Positions 26,136 to 37,147 of a stretch of 64,000 bases of DNA are shown piece by piece. The position numbers and the translations under genes were made by a program. The DNA comes from Terrabacter aerolatus (GTDB lineage Bacteria; Actinomycetota; Actinomycetes; Actinomycetales; Dermatophilaceae): contig NZ_BJYX01000017.1 of the NCBI RefSeq assembly GCF_007991735.1, forward strand, positions 42,838 to 106,837, in the 5' to 3' direction. The notes under the pieces were generated by a model that was given only the letters and a program-made list of their open reading frames with translations, was not told the DNA's origin and searched no databases. Numbering within the stretch: position 1 is the first letter of the stretch; each line of letters begins with the position of its first letter.

Positions 26136-27749
26136 TCATCGGACGAACTGCGACGCGCGGTCGGCCAGGTCGAGCAGGGCCGACGGCAGGACACCGAGGG
26201 CGAGCGTCACGAGCGTGCCGATGGCGATCGAGAAGGTCGTCGACACCGAGGGCGTCACGACCTCGACGGCGTCGTCGGGCGCGTCGCTGAAGAACATCAG
26301 CACGATGACGCGGGCGTAGACGAAGACCGTGATCGCGCTGCAGACGACACCGACGACCGCGAGGACCGTGCCGGTCGCGCCGCCCGTGCCGACCGCCGCC
26401 GAGAACACGCCGAACTTCGAGACGAAGCCCGACGTGAGCGGGATACCGGCGAAGGCCAGCATGAGGAAGGCGAAGGCGCCCGCGACGACCGGGTAGCGCT
26501 TGCCGAGCCCCGCCCACTGCGACAGGTGCGTGGCCTCGGCGCCGTTCTGGCGCACGAGCGAGACGATGGCGAAGGCCGCGATCGTCGAGAAGCCGTAGGC
26601 GACGAGGTAGAAGAGCACCGCGCCGACGGCCTTGCGGTCGAAGGCGAGCACGCCGACGAGGATGAAGCCCGCGTGCGCGATCGAGGAGTAGGCGAGCAGG
26701 CGCTTCATGTCGGTCTGCGTGACCGACAGCACCGCACCGACGACCATCGTCAGCAGGGCGACGAGGACGAGGGCGTTGGTCCACTCCCAGCGGCCGGTGT
26801 CGAGGCCGACGTAGGCCAGGCGCAGGATCGCACCGAACGCGGCGGCCTTGGTGCAGGCGGCCATGAAGCCGGTCACCGGGGTCGGCGCGCCCTGGTAGAC
26901 GTCCGGCGTCCACGCGTGGAAGGGCACCGCGCCGACCTTGAAGAGCAGGCCGACGAAGACGAGGAACGCACCGGGCAGGAGCAGGCCGTTCATCGCGAGC
27001 GGTCCGGCGGCGATCGCCTTGGAGAGGTCACCGAAGTAGACCGATCCCGCGTAGCCGTAGAGCAGCGCCGTGCCGAAGAGGAAGAACGCCGAGCTGAACG
27101 CGCCGAGCAGGAAGTACTTCAGCGACGCCTCCTGCGAGAGCAGACGACGACGACGGGCGAGGCCCGAGAGGATGTAGAGCGGCAGCGAGAGCACCTCGAG
27201 GGCGACGAACATGCCGATGAGGTCGTTCGTCGTCGGGAAGAGCATCATGCCGAAGATCGCGAACATCGTCAGCGGGAAGACCTCGGACGTCAGCGCACCC
27301 GCGCGGGCCGCAGCCGTCTCGGTCGCCGAGCCAGGCGTGGACGCACCGCTGGGCGTGAACGCGTCGGGACCGATGCCGCCGAAGCGCTCGGCCATCGTCA
27401 GCACGCCCAGGACGCCCATGAGCAGGATCGTGCCCTGCATGAACAGCGCCGGTCCGTCGATGGCGAGGGCGAAGAGCTGCCGGTTGCTCGAGCCGTCCGT
27501 CAGGCCCATCGTCAGGCCCTGGTGCTTGGCCGCGACGGAGATCGAGGCCGCCGCCGCGAGCAGCCCGACGACCGCGAGGGTCACCTGGATCGCGTGGCGA
27601 CGCTCGCGAGCCGCGAAGGCCTCGACGAGGACCCCGACGAGCGCCGTACCGAAGACGATGAGCAACGGCAGGATCGCGAGGTAGTCGACGTTCGACTGCT
27701 GGAACGCTGCGGGAAGCGTGGGCAGCGCCAGCGGAGCGACGGCGGTCAC
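26136..27749 (-). CDS. nuoN: NADH-quinone oxidoreductase subunit N, main operon
   Basis: This 537-residue antiporter-like subunit has VALEVLSLPLYILSGLAR, the lysine helix before VPFHAWTPDVYQGAPTPVTGFMAACTKAA, and TDMKRLLAYSSIAHAGFILVG, all diagnostic for NuoN. A polar insert rich in Ala, Thr and Gly near residue 140-165 lies between helices. The GTG start overlaps the nuoM stop as GTGA. It is the last nuo gene; polyprenyl diphosphate synthase follows after 34 bp. Confidence 0.95.
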   Translation of the reverse strand: MTAVAPLALPTLPAAFQQSNVDYLAILPLLIVFGTALVGVLVEAFAARERRHAIQVTLAVVGLLAAAASISVAAKHQGLTMGLTDGSSNRQLFALAIDGPALFMQGTILLMGVLGVLTMAERFGGIGPDAFTPSGASTPGSATETAAARAGALTSEVFPLTMFAIFGMMLFPTTNDLIGMFVALEVLSLPLYILSGLARRRRLLSQEASLKYFLLGAFSSAFFLFGTALLYGYAGSVYFGDLSKAIAAGPLAMNGLLLPGAFLVFVGLLFKVGAVPFHAWTPDVYQGAPTPVTGFMAACTKAAAFGAILRLAYVGLDTGRWEWTNALVLVALLTMVVGAVLSVTQTDMKRLLAYSSIAHAGFILVGVLAFDRKAVGAVLFYLVAYGFSTIAAFAIVSLVRQNGAEATHLSQWAGLGKRYPVVAGAFAFLMLAFAGIPLTSGFVSKFGVFSAAVGTGGATGTVLAVVGVVCSAITVFVYARVIVLMFFSDAPDDAVEVVTPSVSTTFSIAIGTLVTLALGVLPSALLDLADRASQFVR

Positions 27750-29356
27750 TTCGAGCTCCCTTCGGCCACGGTGCCGGCCGGGTTGAGGTTCGGAATGGCT
27801 TTCTGGACGTGCGAGAGGGTCTGGTCGACCGCCGGGTTGATGACGTTGAGCGCGAGGTTCGGCAGGAAGCCGAGCACGACGAACGCGGCGATCAGCGGGG
27901 CGGCGACGAGCTTCTCGCGCGTCGTCAGGTCGCGCACGGCGGTGAGGCCGCGGCGGGCCGGCTCGTCGAGCCGCTCGTGCTCGCGCTCGCCGACGAGGCC
28001 CTCGGGCTTCGGGCCGGTCATGACCTTCTTGTACATGAGCAGGATGTAGAGCGCGGCGAGGATGATGCCGGCCGTCGCGATGACGGCGGCCACCGGCTGC
28101 GTCGGGAAGCTGCCCACGAGCACGAGGAACTCCGAGACGAAGCTGCTGAGGCCCGGGAGCGCCAGGCCCGACAGGCCCGCGACGAGGAAGATGCCCGCCA
28201 GAGCCGGCGTGATCCGCTGCCAGCCGCCGAAGTCGGGGATGCGCTTGCTGCCCCGTCGGCGCACGAGCATCGCGGCGAAGAGGAAGAGCGCCGCCGTCGA
28301 GAAGCCGTGGTTGACCATGTAGAGCGTGGAGCCCGCGTGGCCGACGTTGGTGAACGCGAAGATGCCCAGCACGATGAAGCCGAAGTGGCTCACCGACGTG
28401 TAGGACACGAGACGCATCATGTCGGTCTGGCCGATGGCGAGCAGCGCGCCGTAGATGACCGACAGCACCGCGAGAGCCACGACGACCGGGGTCGCCCACT
28501 GGCTGGCCTCGGGGAAGAGCTGGAGGCAGAAGCGGATCATCCCGAACGTGCCGACCTTGTCGAGGACACCGACGAGGAGCGTCGCCGTGGCCGGCGAGGA
28601 CTCGGTCGCGGCGTCGGGCAGCCACGTGTGGAACGGCACCATCGGGGCCTTGACCGCGAAGGCGAAGAAGAAGCCGACGAAGAGCAGGCGCTCGGTGGTC
28701 GGGTCCATCTGGAGCCCGGTGAGGCGCTCGATGAGGAAGCCGTCCGTGCCGCCGGGGCCCTGCAGGTAGAGGGCGATGACGGCGACGAGCATGATGAGCC
28801 CGCCGGCCAGCGAGAAGAGCAGGAACTTCATCGCGGCGTACTGCCTGCGCGGACCGCCGAAGCGCCCGATGAGGAAGTAGACCGGGATGAGCATGGCCTC
28901 GAAGAAGACGTAGAAGAGGAACACGTCGGTGGCGGCGAACACCCCGACCATGAACGTCTCGAGCACGAGGATCAGCGCGAAGTACGTCTTGACGCGCTGG
29001 CCGCCGCGGGGGCCGGCCTCCTCGGGCACGTCGTGCCAGGCGGCGAGCAGGCAGACCGGGGTCAGCACGAGCGCCATGAGGATGAGCACGAGCGCGATGC
29101 CGTCGACGCCGAGCGAGTAGCTGACGCCGAACTGCGGGATCCACGAGTGCTGCTCACCGAGCTGGAACTGCTTGCTCGACGCACGGTCGAACTGCGTCGC
29201 GGCGATGATGCCGACGACGAGCGTGACGAGCGAGAAGCCGATCGCCATCCGCTTGGCGTTCTCGGCGCTCCCCGGCACGAAGGCCACGACGAGCGCGCCG
29301 ACGAGCGGGATGAGGCCGAGGATCGTCAGCCAGGGGACGGTGGACATTGCTGTCAT
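27746..29356 (-). CDS. nuoM: NADH-quinone oxidoreductase subunit M, main operon
   Basis: This 536-residue subunit contains the glutamate helix FYVFFEAMLIPVYFLIGRFGG and the lysine-bearing AFAVKAPMVPFHTWLPDAATESSPA. GQTDMMRLVSYTSVSHFGFIVLG matches NuoM. The start at 29356 (ATG overlapping the nuoL TGA as TGATG) fits operon style; an ATG three codons later or a TTG five codons earlier are alternatives. The C-terminal ~80 residues are hydrophilic with a final helix. It pumps protons in the distal membrane arm. Confidence 0.94.
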   Translation of the reverse strand: MTAMSTVPWLTILGLIPLVGALVVAFVPGSAENAKRMAIGFSLVTLVVGIIAATQFDRASSKQFQLGEQHSWIPQFGVSYSLGVDGIALVLILMALVLTPVCLLAAWHDVPEEAGPRGGQRVKTYFALILVLETFMVGVFAATDVFLFYVFFEAMLIPVYFLIGRFGGPRRQYAAMKFLLFSLAGGLIMLVAVIALYLQGPGGTDGFLIERLTGLQMDPTTERLLFVGFFFAFAVKAPMVPFHTWLPDAATESSPATATLLVGVLDKVGTFGMIRFCLQLFPEASQWATPVVVALAVLSVIYGALLAIGQTDMMRLVSYTSVSHFGFIVLGIFAFTNVGHAGSTLYMVNHGFSTAALFLFAAMLVRRRGSKRIPDFGGWQRITPALAGIFLVAGLSGLALPGLSSFVSEFLVLVGSFPTQPVAAVIATAGIILAALYILLMYKKVMTGPKPEGLVGEREHERLDEPARRGLTAVRDLTTREKLVAAPLIAAFVVLGFLPNLALNVINPAVDQTLSHVQKAIPNLNPAGTVAEGSSK

Positions 29357-31341
29357 CAGGACATCACCCAAAGAGCACCGAGGATGGCGACGACACCAGC
29401 GAGCATCGTCAGGGCATAGGAGCGTGCGAAGCCGTTCTGCAGCTTGCGCAGGCGGGAGCTCGTCCCGCCGACGAGGGCGGCGAGGCCACCGGCCGCACCG
29501 TCCACGCCCTTGCTGTCGGCGAAGACGAGCGAGCGCGTGAGGTGGATGCCGGGTCGCATGAGGATGGCCTCGTTGACCTGGTCCTGGTAGAGGTCCCGGC
29601 GGGCAGCCTGCGTCAGCAGCGAGCCGGCAGGGGCCGTGGCCGGCACCTCGTCACGCCAGTAGCGCAGCCACGCGAGCGCGATGCCGCCGGCGACGAGGAG
29701 CAGCGTCAGGGCCATGAGGACCGGCACCGGGATGACCGGGTGGGCGCCCTCGGGCTCGGCGCCGGTGATCGGCTCGAGCCAGGAGGTGAACAGCCCCGTC
29801 GGGCCGATGATGAGGCCGAGGAAGGCCGAGCCGGCCGCGAGGACGATCATCGGGACGGTCATGAGCTTGGGCGACTCGTGCGGGTGCACGTCGTCGGTCC
29901 AGCGCTTCTTGCCGTGGAAGGTCATGAAGAACAGGCGCGACATGTAGAAGGCGGTGATGCCCGCGCCGATGAGCGCCGTCAGGCCGAAGACCCACGGGCG
30001 CCACCCCTCGCCGATGAAGGCGGCCTCGATGATCTTGTCCTTGGACCAGAAGCCCGAGAACGGGGGCACACCGAGGATCGCCAGCCACCCGAGCGCGAAG
30101 GTCGCCCACGTGATCTTCATGGCCCCGGACAGGCCACCGAAGCGGCGCATGTCGACCTGGTCGTTCATGCCGTGCATGACCGAGCCGGCCCCGAGGAACA
30201 TCCCGGCCTTGAAGAAGCCGTGCGTCAGCAGGTGGAAGATCGCGAAGGCGTAGCCGACCGGGCCGAGGCCCGCGGCGAGCATCATGTAGCCGATCTGGCT
30301 CATCGTCGACGCCGCGAGGGCCTTCTTGATGTCGTCCTTCGCGCAGCCGACGATGGCACCGAAGAGCAGCGTGATGCCACCGACGATGACGACGACGAGC
30401 TGCGCCGTGGGCGCCGCCTCGAAGATCGCCGACGAGCGCACGACGAGGTAGACACCGGCCGTGACCATGGTCGCGGCGTGGATGAGGGCCGACACGGGGG
30501 TCGGGCCGGCCATGGCGTCACCGAGCCAGCTCTGCAGCGGGAACTGCGCGGACTTGCCGCAGGCACCGAGCAGGAGCATCAGGCCGATGGCCGTCATGAA
30601 GCCCTGGTTGGCGTTGCTGCCGGCCGCGCCGAGCACCGTCTGGAAGTCGACCGCGCCGAAGTGGAAGAACATCACCATGATCGCGACGGACAGGCCGAAG
30701 TCACCGACGCGGTTGGCGACGAACGCCTTGTTGGCCGCGGTCGCGTAGGCCGGGTTGTAGTTCCAGAAACCGATGAGCAGGTAGCTCGCGAGACCGACGC
30801 CCTCCCAGCCGACGTAGAGCAGCAGGTAGGAGTTGGCCAGGACGAGCAGCAGCATCGCCGCGACGAAGAGGTTGAGGTAGGCGAAGAAGCGACGACGGTC
30901 GGGGTCGTGCTCCATGTAGCCGAGCGAGTAGACGTGGATGAGCGAGCCGACGAAGGTGATGAGCAGCACGAAGACCATGGACAGCTGGTCGACGAGCAGG
31001 CCCGCGCTCACCTTGAACGAGCCGGCGGCGACCCAGTCGAAGAGGTTGATGCCGACGGCGCGGTCGCCGGCGCCACGGCCGAGCATCGCGACGAAGACGA
31101 TCGCACCCACGACGAAGGCACCCCACGAGAGGCACGTCGCGAGCAGCGGACCGAACTTGTCGGTGCGGCGGCCGCCGAGCAGCAGGACGGCGGCGCCGAG
31201 GAGCGGCAGCGCGACGAGGAGCCACGCGTATGCCGTCACCCCGCTGGCGGCGTGCGCCTCACCTTCGTGCGTGGCGAGGCCCACGGCATACGTGCTCAGC
31301 GTGCTCGGCGAGCTCGCGAGCGTCTGGACGAGAGTTCCCAT
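29356..31341 (-). CDS. nuoL: NADH-quinone oxidoreductase subunit L, main operon
   Basis: This 661-residue protein is a full-length NuoL. Key segments are [54 protein letters not shown] and [22 protein letters not shown]. The C-terminal 100 residues include the long lateral helix region. An AAGGAG ribosome site precedes the ATG in the 15-bp gap after nuoK. Two heptamers, at 31228-31234 and 31285-31291, encode Ala-Tyr or Tyr-Ala. The N-terminus has a hydrophilic leader of about 35 residues before the first helix. Confidence 0.95.
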   Translation of the reverse strand: MGTLVQTLASSPSTLSTYAVGLATHEGEAHAASGVTAYAWLLVALPLLGAAVLLLGGRRTDKFGPLLATCLSWGAFVVGAIVFVAMLGRGAGDRAVGINLFDWVAAGSFKVSAGLLVDQLSMVFVLLITFVGSLIHVYSLGYMEHDPDRRRFFAYLNLFVAAMLLLVLANSYLLLYVGWEGVGLASYLLIGFWNYNPAYATAANKAFVANRVGDFGLSVAIMVMFFHFGAVDFQTVLGAAGSNANQGFMTAIGLMLLLGACGKSAQFPLQSWLGDAMAGPTPVSALIHAATMVTAGVYLVVRSSAIFEAAPTAQLVVVIVGGITLLFGAIVGCAKDDIKKALAASTMSQIGYMMLAAGLGPVGYAFAIFHLLTHGFFKAGMFLGAGSVMHGMNDQVDMRRFGGLSGAMKITWATFALGWLAILGVPPFSGFWSKDKIIEAAFIGEGWRPWVFGLTALIGAGITAFYMSRLFFMTFHGKKRWTDDVHPHESPKLMTVPMIVLAAGSAFLGLIIGPTGLFTSWLEPITGAEPEGAHPVIPVPVLMALTLLLVAGGIALAWLRYWRDEVPATAPAGSLLTQAARRDLYQDQVNEAILMRPGIHLTRSLVFADSKGVDGAAGGLAALVGGTSSRLRKLQNGFARSYALTMLAGVVAILGALWVMS

Positions 31342-31356
31342 TCTGGCCGGCGCTCC

Positions 31357-31656
31357 TTACAGCTTCAGCAGGTTGGCGTCGTCGACCGAGGCCGAGCGGC
31401 GGGCGCGGAAGATCGCCATGATGATGGCGAGCCCGACGACGACCTCCGCGGCTGCGACGACCATGACGAACAGGGCCATGACCTGCCCGTCGAGGGCGCC
31501 GTGCATCCGGGAGAAGGTGACGAGCGCGAGGTTGGTCGCGTTGAGCATCAGCTCGACACCCATGAAGACGATGATCGCGTTGCGTCGCGTCAGCACGGCG
31601 GCCGCGCCGATCGCGAAGAGCAGCACCGCGAGGTAGACGTAGTGCATCGGGCTCAC
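31357..31656 (-). CDS. nuoK: NADH-quinone oxidoreductase subunit K, main operon
   Basis: This 99-residue, three-helix subunit has the conserved glutamates in [18 protein letters not shown] and [18 protein letters not shown]. The GTG start overlaps the nuoJ TGA (GTGA). Length is typical for NuoK. Confidence 0.95.
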   Translation of the reverse strand: MSPMHYVYLAVLLFAIGAAAVLTRRNAIIVFMGVELMLNATNLALVTFSRMHGALDGQVMALFVMVVAAAEVVVGLAIIMAIFRARRSASVDDANLLKL

Positions 31657-32441
31657 TTGGACCGACCTTCCTCGATCTCGCGCTCCATGTGGCGCTCGAC
31701 GTCCTTGAAGCCGTCGGTCGTCGCGACCTGGTCACGGGCCACGAGGACGCGCGAGACCGACAGGTCGCTCGGCGTGCCGTCGGGCAGCAGCGCCGGGGTG
31801 TCGACCGCGTTGTGGCGGGCGTAGACACCCGGCGCGGGCAGGCCCGCGACGTTCTTGTTGTCGCGCACGCGCTTGGCGGCCCACTCGGCCTGCGTGATGC
31901 GCGGCGTCAGCCGCTCGCGGTGCGCGAGGACCATGGCGCCGAGGGCGGCGGTGATGAGCAGCGCGGACGTGACCTCGAAGATCCAGACGTACTGGCCGAA
32001 GATCAGCTCGGCGAGGCCGGTCACGTTGCCGGTGTCGGCGTTGGTCGAGACCACCTTGTCCATGCCGGTCTGCACGCTCTGCTGGTCGATGACGACGCGG
32101 CCGAGCGAGAAGATCAGGACCCCGGCGAGGCCGACGACGAGCAGCAGGGAGGCCCACCGCTGACCCTTGATCGTCTCGACGACCGAGTCGGAGGAGTCGA
32201 CGCCGACGAGCATGAGCACGAAGAGGAAGAGCATCATCACGGCGCCGGTGTAGACGAACACCTGCACGATCCCGAGGAAGTCGGCCTTCTGCATGATGTA
32301 GAAGATCCCGAGGATCACCATGACGAGCGCCATGCCGAGGGCGGCGTGGACGGCCTTCTTGGCGAAGAGCAGGCCCAGCGCGGCGATGACCGCGATCGGG
32401 GCGAGCAGCCAGAAGCCGACGGCTTCGGCGGTGGAGGTCAC
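31653..32441 (-). CDS. nuoJ: NADH-quinone oxidoreductase subunit J, main operon
   Basis: This 262-residue protein has five helices with the [20 protein letters not shown] signature. A hydrophilic C-terminal tail of about 85 residues follows the last helix, making it longer than the copy at 7401. The tail contains [14 protein letters not shown] and an acidic end. Long NuoJ tails are common in actinobacteria. The GTG start overlaps the nuoI stop. Confidence 0.94.
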   Translation of the reverse strand: MTSTAEAVGFWLLAPIAVIAALGLLFAKKAVHAALGMALVMVILGIFYIMQKADFLGIVQVFVYTGAVMMLFLFVLMLVGVDSSDSVVETIKGQRWASLLLVVGLAGVLIFSLGRVVIDQQSVQTGMDKVVSTNADTGNVTGLAELIFGQYVWIFEVTSALLITAALGAMVLAHRERLTPRITQAEWAAKRVRDNKNVAGLPAPGVYARHNAVDTPALLPDGTPSDLSVSRVLVARDQVATTDGFKDVERHMEREIEEGRSK

Positions 32442-33250
32442 GGGTTGGCCCCTTCCCTGGTCTCTGCGGCGGTCGGGTGGGACGAGTGCACGAGGTCGTG
32501 GACCCCGGGCACCGAGGCGCCCACGTTGCCCGGGCCGTCGGCGTAGGCGTCGTCCTCGTCGCCGTCACGGGCGTCGCGGGCGTCGACGAAGGCGCGCTGG
32601 GCGGCGGTCGGCTCGCTGACCTTGCCCTGGTAGTAGTCGCGCTCCTCGAGCCCGTCGGACATCGGGAACGGCGGAGTGAGCATGCCGCCCTGCAGCGGCG
32701 CGAGCAGCTGGTCCTTGGTGAAGATCAGCTTGCCGCGGTCGTTGTCGGCCAGCTCGTAGAAGTTCGTCATCGTCAGGGCGCGCGTGGGGCAGGCCTCGAT
32801 GCACAGGCCGCAGAAGATGCAGCGCAGGTAGTTGATCTGGTAGACGCGGCCGTAGCGCTCACCGGGGCTGAACCGACCCTTGCCAGCCTGCTCGAGCGGT
32901 GTGTCGTCGTTGTCCGCGCCCTCGACGAGGATCGCGTCGGCCGGGCAGGCCCACGCGCACAGCTCGCAGCCGATGCACTTCTCGAGCCCGTCCGGGTAGC
33001 GGTTGAGCTGGTGACGACCGTGGAAGCGGGGCGCCGTGGGGCGCGGCTTCTCGGGGTACTCCTCGGTGGCGACCTTGCGGAACATCGTGGAGAACGACAC
33101 CCCGAAGCCGGCCACGGGCGCGAAGAGCTCGGAGAGGAACCCCTTCTCGCGCTGGTCCTCCCCCGGTCGCTGGTTGCGTGGCGTGCCGACCTCCGAGCCC
33201 TTGCCGGGGCTCTGGGGCGACACGTCCTTGCCGACGGTGTCGTCAGCCAT
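32438..33250 (-). CDS. nuoI: NADH-quinone oxidoreductase subunit I, main operon (two 4Fe-4S clusters)
   Basis: This 270-residue subunit has both cluster motifs, [12 protein letters not shown] and [13 protein letters not shown] charged N-terminal extension of about 35 residues and an acidic C-terminal extension flank the core; neither resembles the Ala-Thr-Pro tail of the second NuoI. The start codon overlaps the end of nuoH by eight bases. It relays electrons from NuoG to NuoB. Confidence 0.95.
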   Translation of the reverse strand: MADDTVGKDVSPQSPGKGSEVGTPRNQRPGEDQREKGFLSELFAPVAGFGVSFSTMFRKVATEEYPEKPRPTAPRFHGRHQLNRYPDGLEKCIGCELCAWACPADAILVEGADNDDTPLEQAGKGRFSPGERYGRVYQINYLRCIFCGLCIEACPTRALTMTNFYELADNDRGKLIFTKDQLLAPLQGGMLTPPFPMSDGLEERDYYQGKVSEPTAAQRAFVDARDARDGDEDDAYADGPGNVGASVPGVHDLVHSSHPTAAETREGANP

Positions 33251-34682
33251 GGTCCTCCTCCTTGACGGCGGTCGAGGTGCTCGGGCTGGCAGTGATGGAC
33301 GCGCTGGAGGCGCTCGTGAGCACCGGCTCGCGCGACGAGCTCAGGCGGTGACCCGACGGCGTCGGCTCGACGAGACGCTGGCCGGGCAGCGGCGGCACGG
33401 GGTAGCCGTCCTCGAAGGGGTCGATCTCCTCCGGCGGCGCCTCGTCCTCGGCGGCGGCGCGGGCGGCCCGCTTGTCGTCCCAGATCCAGGCGGCGGCGAG
33501 CGCGATGACGGCGACGATGCTGACGATGACGACGGTCGCGACGGACAGCTCGCGTCCGGCGAAGGTCAGCTTGCTGTCACCGAGGAAGCCGAGCTGCGCG
33601 CCGCGGATGAACGCGACGGCGACGACCCAGGCGAGGGTGATCGGGATGAGGAACTTCCAGCCGAAGCGCATGAACTGGTCGTAGCGCACGCGCGGCAGGG
33701 AGCCACGGAGCCAGACGAAGACGAACATGAACATCCACAGCTTGGCGGTGAACCACAGCAGGCCCCACCAGCCACCACCGAGCATGTTGTCGTTGATCGC
33801 CGAGATGATCGGCGGGGCCTGCCAGCCACCGAGGAACAAGGTGGTGGCCAGGGCCGCGACGGTGAACATGTTGATGTACTCGCCGAGGAAGAACATCGCG
33901 AAGCGCATCGAGGAGTACTCGGTGTGGAAGCCACCGGTCAGCTCGCCCTCGCCCTCGGCGAGGTCGAAGGGCAGACGGTTGGTCTCGCCGACCATGGTGA
34001 TGACGTAGACGGCGAAGCTGAAGAACGCCGGGAGGATGTACCAGAGCGAGCTCTGCGCCGACACGATCGCCGAGGTCGACATCGACCCGCTGTAGAGGAA
34101 GATCGCGACGAGCGAGAGGCCCATGGCGATCTCGTAGCTGATGACCTGGGCGGTCGAGCGCAGGCCACCGAGCAGCGGGTAGGTCGAGCCGGAGCTCCAG
34201 CCGGCGAGGATGATGCCGTAGACACCGACCGAGGCGACGGCGAGCACGAGCAGCACGGCGACGGGGACGTCGGTCAGCTGCAGCGGCGTCGTGTGGCCGA
34301 AGATCGACACGGTGCCGCCGAGCGGGATGATCGCGAACGACACGAAGGCCATCGTCGCGGCGATGAGCGGCGCGAGGGTGTAGATGACCTTCTCGGCGCG
34401 AGCGGGCGTGATGTCTTCCTTGAGCATCGACTTCATGCCGTCGGCGAGCGTCTGCAGCAGACCGAACGGCCCGTTGCGGTTGGGCCCGGGACGCTGCTGC
34501 ATGCGACCGATGACGCGGCGCTCGAACCAGATGACGAGCAGCGTCGAGATCAGCAGGTAGACGAAGATGACGACGGCCTTGATAAGCGAGAGCCACCAGG
34601 GGGTGTCGCTGAAGTCGGCCGTGGGGTTCTCGGTCATGGGCAGCGTCGCCGCCACCCCGTATGCGGTCAGGCCGAGGCTCAT
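33243..34682 (-). CDS. nuoH: NADH-quinone oxidoreductase subunit H, main operon
   Basis: This 479-residue membrane subunit has [37 protein letters not shown] and the acidic quinone-site loop [26 protein letters not shown]. The core ends near residue 400. The last ~80 residues are a soluble tail rich in Asp, Glu, Pro and Ser, absent from the second copy. The ATG at 34682 overlaps the nuoG stop by four bases. The tail is family-typical for actinobacteria and of unknown role. Confidence 0.95.
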   Translation of the reverse strand: MSLGLTAYGVAATLPMTENPTADFSDTPWWLSLIKAVVIFVYLLISTLLVIWFERRVIGRMQQRPGPNRNGPFGLLQTLADGMKSMLKEDITPARAEKVIYTLAPLIAATMAFVSFAIIPLGGTVSIFGHTTPLQLTDVPVAVLLVLAVASVGVYGIILAGWSSGSTYPLLGGLRSTAQVISYEIAMGLSLVAIFLYSGSMSTSAIVSAQSSLWYILPAFFSFAVYVITMVGETNRLPFDLAEGEGELTGGFHTEYSSMRFAMFFLGEYINMFTVAALATTLFLGGWQAPPIISAINDNMLGGGWWGLLWFTAKLWMFMFVFVWLRGSLPRVRYDQFMRFGWKFLIPITLAWVVAVAFIRGAQLGFLGDSKLTFAGRELSVATVVIVSIVAVIALAAAWIWDDKRAARAAAEDEAPPEEIDPFEDGYPVPPLPGQRLVEPTPSGHRLSSSREPVLTSASSASITASPSTSTAVKEEDHG

Positions 34683-37147
34683 GCCGCACCACCCTTCGTG
34701 ACGTGGACGCGGCCGCCGGCTTCGGTGCCGAGGCCCGAACGGATCGAGCAGTCCTTGGCGTTGGTCGGGAGCCACACGACGCCGTCGACCATGTCGTCGG
34801 CGACGACCGCGGGCAGCGTGACGCTCCCCGTGGGGCCCGTGACCATGACGTGGTCGCCCTCGTCGAGACCGAGGGAGGCCGCCGACGAGGCGGAGAGCCG
34901 GGCGACGGCGCGCGGCGCGGTGCCGGCGAGGAACGGCTCGCCGTCCTGCATCCGGCCGGCATCGAGCAGCGTGGCCCAGCTCGACAGGACGAAGTCGCCG
35001 CTGCCGTCGGGCACCGAGGCGTCCCGCTGGCCGGCCGGGGCGACCGTGGCACGAGTGCCGCCCCACGGCCCGAGGGCCTCGAACTGCGCGTGGATCTCGC
35101 GCTGCGTGCGGGTCTCGAGGAAGAAGCCCATCTCGCTCGCGAGCATGTCGAGCGCCCGGTGGTCGCTGACGGCGTTGCTCTCGAGGGCCTCCTCGAAGGC
35201 GCGGACGCGGCCCTCCCAGTTGACGTAGGTGCCGGTCTTCTCGGCCTGCGGCGCGACGGGCAGCACGACGTCGGCGACGGCGGTGACCGGCGACTCGCGC
35301 AGCTCGAGCGAGACGACGAACGCCTTCTCGAGGGCTGCTGCGGCCGCGGGGTCACCGAGGTCGGACGGGTCGACGCCGGCGACGACCAGGGCCTCGATCT
35401 CGCCGGCGGCAGCGGCCGCGACGATGCCGGCCGTGTCGCGGGCCGGGGTGGCGGGGACCTGGTCGACGTCCCAGGCCCGGGCGACCTCGGCACGGGCCGC
35501 GGCGTCGGCGACGGGACGGCCACCGGGCAGGAGCGCGCCGAGCGCACCGGCCTCGAGGGCACCGCGCTCCCCCGCCCGACGCGGCACCCACGCGAGGCGG
35601 GCACCGGTGGCGGCGGCGAGGTCGGCCGCGGCGCGCAGGGCGCCGGGTGAGGTGGCGAGGCGCTCACCGACGAGGATGACGCCACCGGCGGCGAGGGCGT
35701 CGCGGGCCGGGGCCCCGAGCTCTGCCAGGGCGGCGGCCTCGTGACCGGGAACGGTGGGCAGCAGGGTGCCGCCCAGCTTGGTGAGGCCGCGCGTCGCGTG
35801 GGACGACACGGCATACACCTGCGTCTTGTGCTTGCGGAAGGCCTTGCGCAGGCGGAGGAAGACGATGGGGCTCTCGTCCTCCGGCTCGAAGCCGACGAGC
35901 AGGACGGCCGGGGCCGTCTCGAGGTCGGCGTACGTCACCGAGCCGGCTTCGGAGCCGGTGGCGACGACGTGTTCCGCGAGGAAGGCGACCTCCTCGGCCG
36001 AGTGCGGCCGCGAGCGGAAGTCGACGTCGTTGGTGCCGAGCACGACGCGCGCGAACTTGCCGTAGGCGTAGGCATCCTCGGCGGACACGCGCCCGCCGAC
36101 GAGCACGCCGGAGGCCGAGGCCCGCGAGAGGCCGGCGGCGGCAGCGGCCAGGGCCTCGGGCCAGCCGACGACCTTGAGCTCGCCGCTCTCGTCACGCACC
36201 ATCGGCAGCTCGACGCGGTCGGGCAGCGTGGCGTAGGTGAAGGCCCAGCGACCCTTGTCGCAGTTCCACTCCTCGTTGACCGCCTGGTCCTCCGCGGCCA
36301 TCCGGCGCAGCACGACGCCGCGACGGTGGTCCGTGCGGATGGCGCAGCCGCTCGCGCAGTGCTCGCAGACCGACGGGGTCGACACGAGGTCGAACGGGCG
36401 GCTGCGGAAGCGGTAGGCCGCACCGGTCAGCGCACCAACCGGGCAGATCTGGACGGTGTTTCCGGAGAAGTAGCTCTCGAAGGGCTTCTCCTCGTAGATG
36501 CCGATCTGCTGCAGCGCGCCACGCTCGACGAGCGCGATGAACGGGTCACCGGCGACCTGGTCGGAGAAGCGGGTGCAGCGGGCACAGAGCACGCAGCGCT
36601 CACGGTCGAGCAGCACCTGGGAGGAGATGTTGACCGGCTTGGGGTAGGTGCGCTTGACGTCCTCGAAGCGCGACACCGGGCGACCGGCGCTCATCGCCTG
36701 GTTCTGCAGGGGGCACTCGCCGCCCTTGTCGCAGACCGGGCAGTCGAGCGGGTGGTTGATGAGGAGCAGCTCCATGACGCCCTGCTGCGCCTTGTCGGCG
36801 ACCTTGGACGTGTGCTGCGTGTTGACGACCATGCCCTCGGACACCGTCATCGTGCACGAGGCCTGCGGCTTCGGCATGGGGCGCACGTTGCCCTCGCGGT
36901 CGGGCATCGCCACGTCGACGAGGCACTGGCGGCAGGCGCCGACCGGGTCGAGCAGCGGGTGGTCGCAGAAGCGCGGGATCTCGATGCCCACGGTCTCGGC
37001 CGCGCGGATCACGAGCGTGCCCTTGGGCACGCTGACGGGCACGCCGTCTATCGTGAGCCCGACGTGGTCGGGGTTCGGGGGCACCTGCGCGTTGCCGCCC
37101 TTGTCGACGGCGTTGCCGCCTGCGGACGGGGAGGTCGTGACGGTCAT
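34679..37147 (-). CDS. nuoG: NADH-quinone oxidoreductase subunit G, main operon
   Basis: This 822-residue peripheral subunit begins with a 2Fe-2S ferredoxin domain ([19 protein letters not shown] near 60-80). The His-ligated motif [17 protein letters not shown] follows near 132-148, then [17 protein letters not shown] near 180 for another 4Fe-4S cluster. A fourth cysteine set appears as [10 protein letters not shown] near 258, as in NuoG proteins with cluster N7. The rest is a molybdopterin-oxidoreductase-like domain that does not need to bind cofactor. The ATG overlaps the nuoF stop. It carries electrons away from NuoF. Confidence 0.95.
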   Translation of the reverse strand: MTVTTSPSAGGNAVDKGGNAQVPPNPDHVGLTIDGVPVSVPKGTLVIRAAETVGIEIPRFCDHPLLDPVGACRQCLVDVAMPDREGNVRPMPKPQASCTMTVSEGMVVNTQHTSKVADKAQQGVMELLLINHPLDCPVCDKGGECPLQNQAMSAGRPVSRFEDVKRTYPKPVNISSQVLLDRERCVLCARCTRFSDQVAGDPFIALVERGALQQIGIYEEKPFESYFSGNTVQICPVGALTGAAYRFRSRPFDLVSTPSVCEHCASGCAIRTDHRRGVVLRRMAAEDQAVNEEWNCDKGRWAFTYATLPDRVELPMVRDESGELKVVGWPEALAAAAAGLSRASASGVLVGGRVSAEDAYAYGKFARVVLGTNDVDFRSRPHSAEEVAFLAEHVVATGSEAGSVTYADLETAPAVLLVGFEPEDESPIVFLRLRKAFRKHKTQVYAVSSHATRGLTKLGGTLLPTVPGHEAAALAELGAPARDALAAGGVILVGERLATSPGALRAAADLAAATGARLAWVPRRAGERGALEAGALGALLPGGRPVADAAARAEVARAWDVDQVPATPARDTAGIVAAAAAGEIEALVVAGVDPSDLGDPAAAAALEKAFVVSLELRESPVTAVADVVLPVAPQAEKTGTYVNWEGRVRAFEEALESNAVSDHRALDMLASEMGFFLETRTQREIHAQFEALGPWGGTRATVAPAGQRDASVPDGSGDFVLSSWATLLDAGRMQDGEPFLAGTAPRAVARLSASSAASLGLDEGDHVMVTGPTGSVTLPAVVADDMVDGVVWLPTNAKDCSIRSGLGTEAGGRVHVTKGGAA

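Noticed and set aside
29357..29371. TTG start for the main nuoM, five codons upstream
   Set aside because: The ATG at 29356 overlaps the nuoL stop as TGATG, in line with other junctions, and gives the normal N-terminus.
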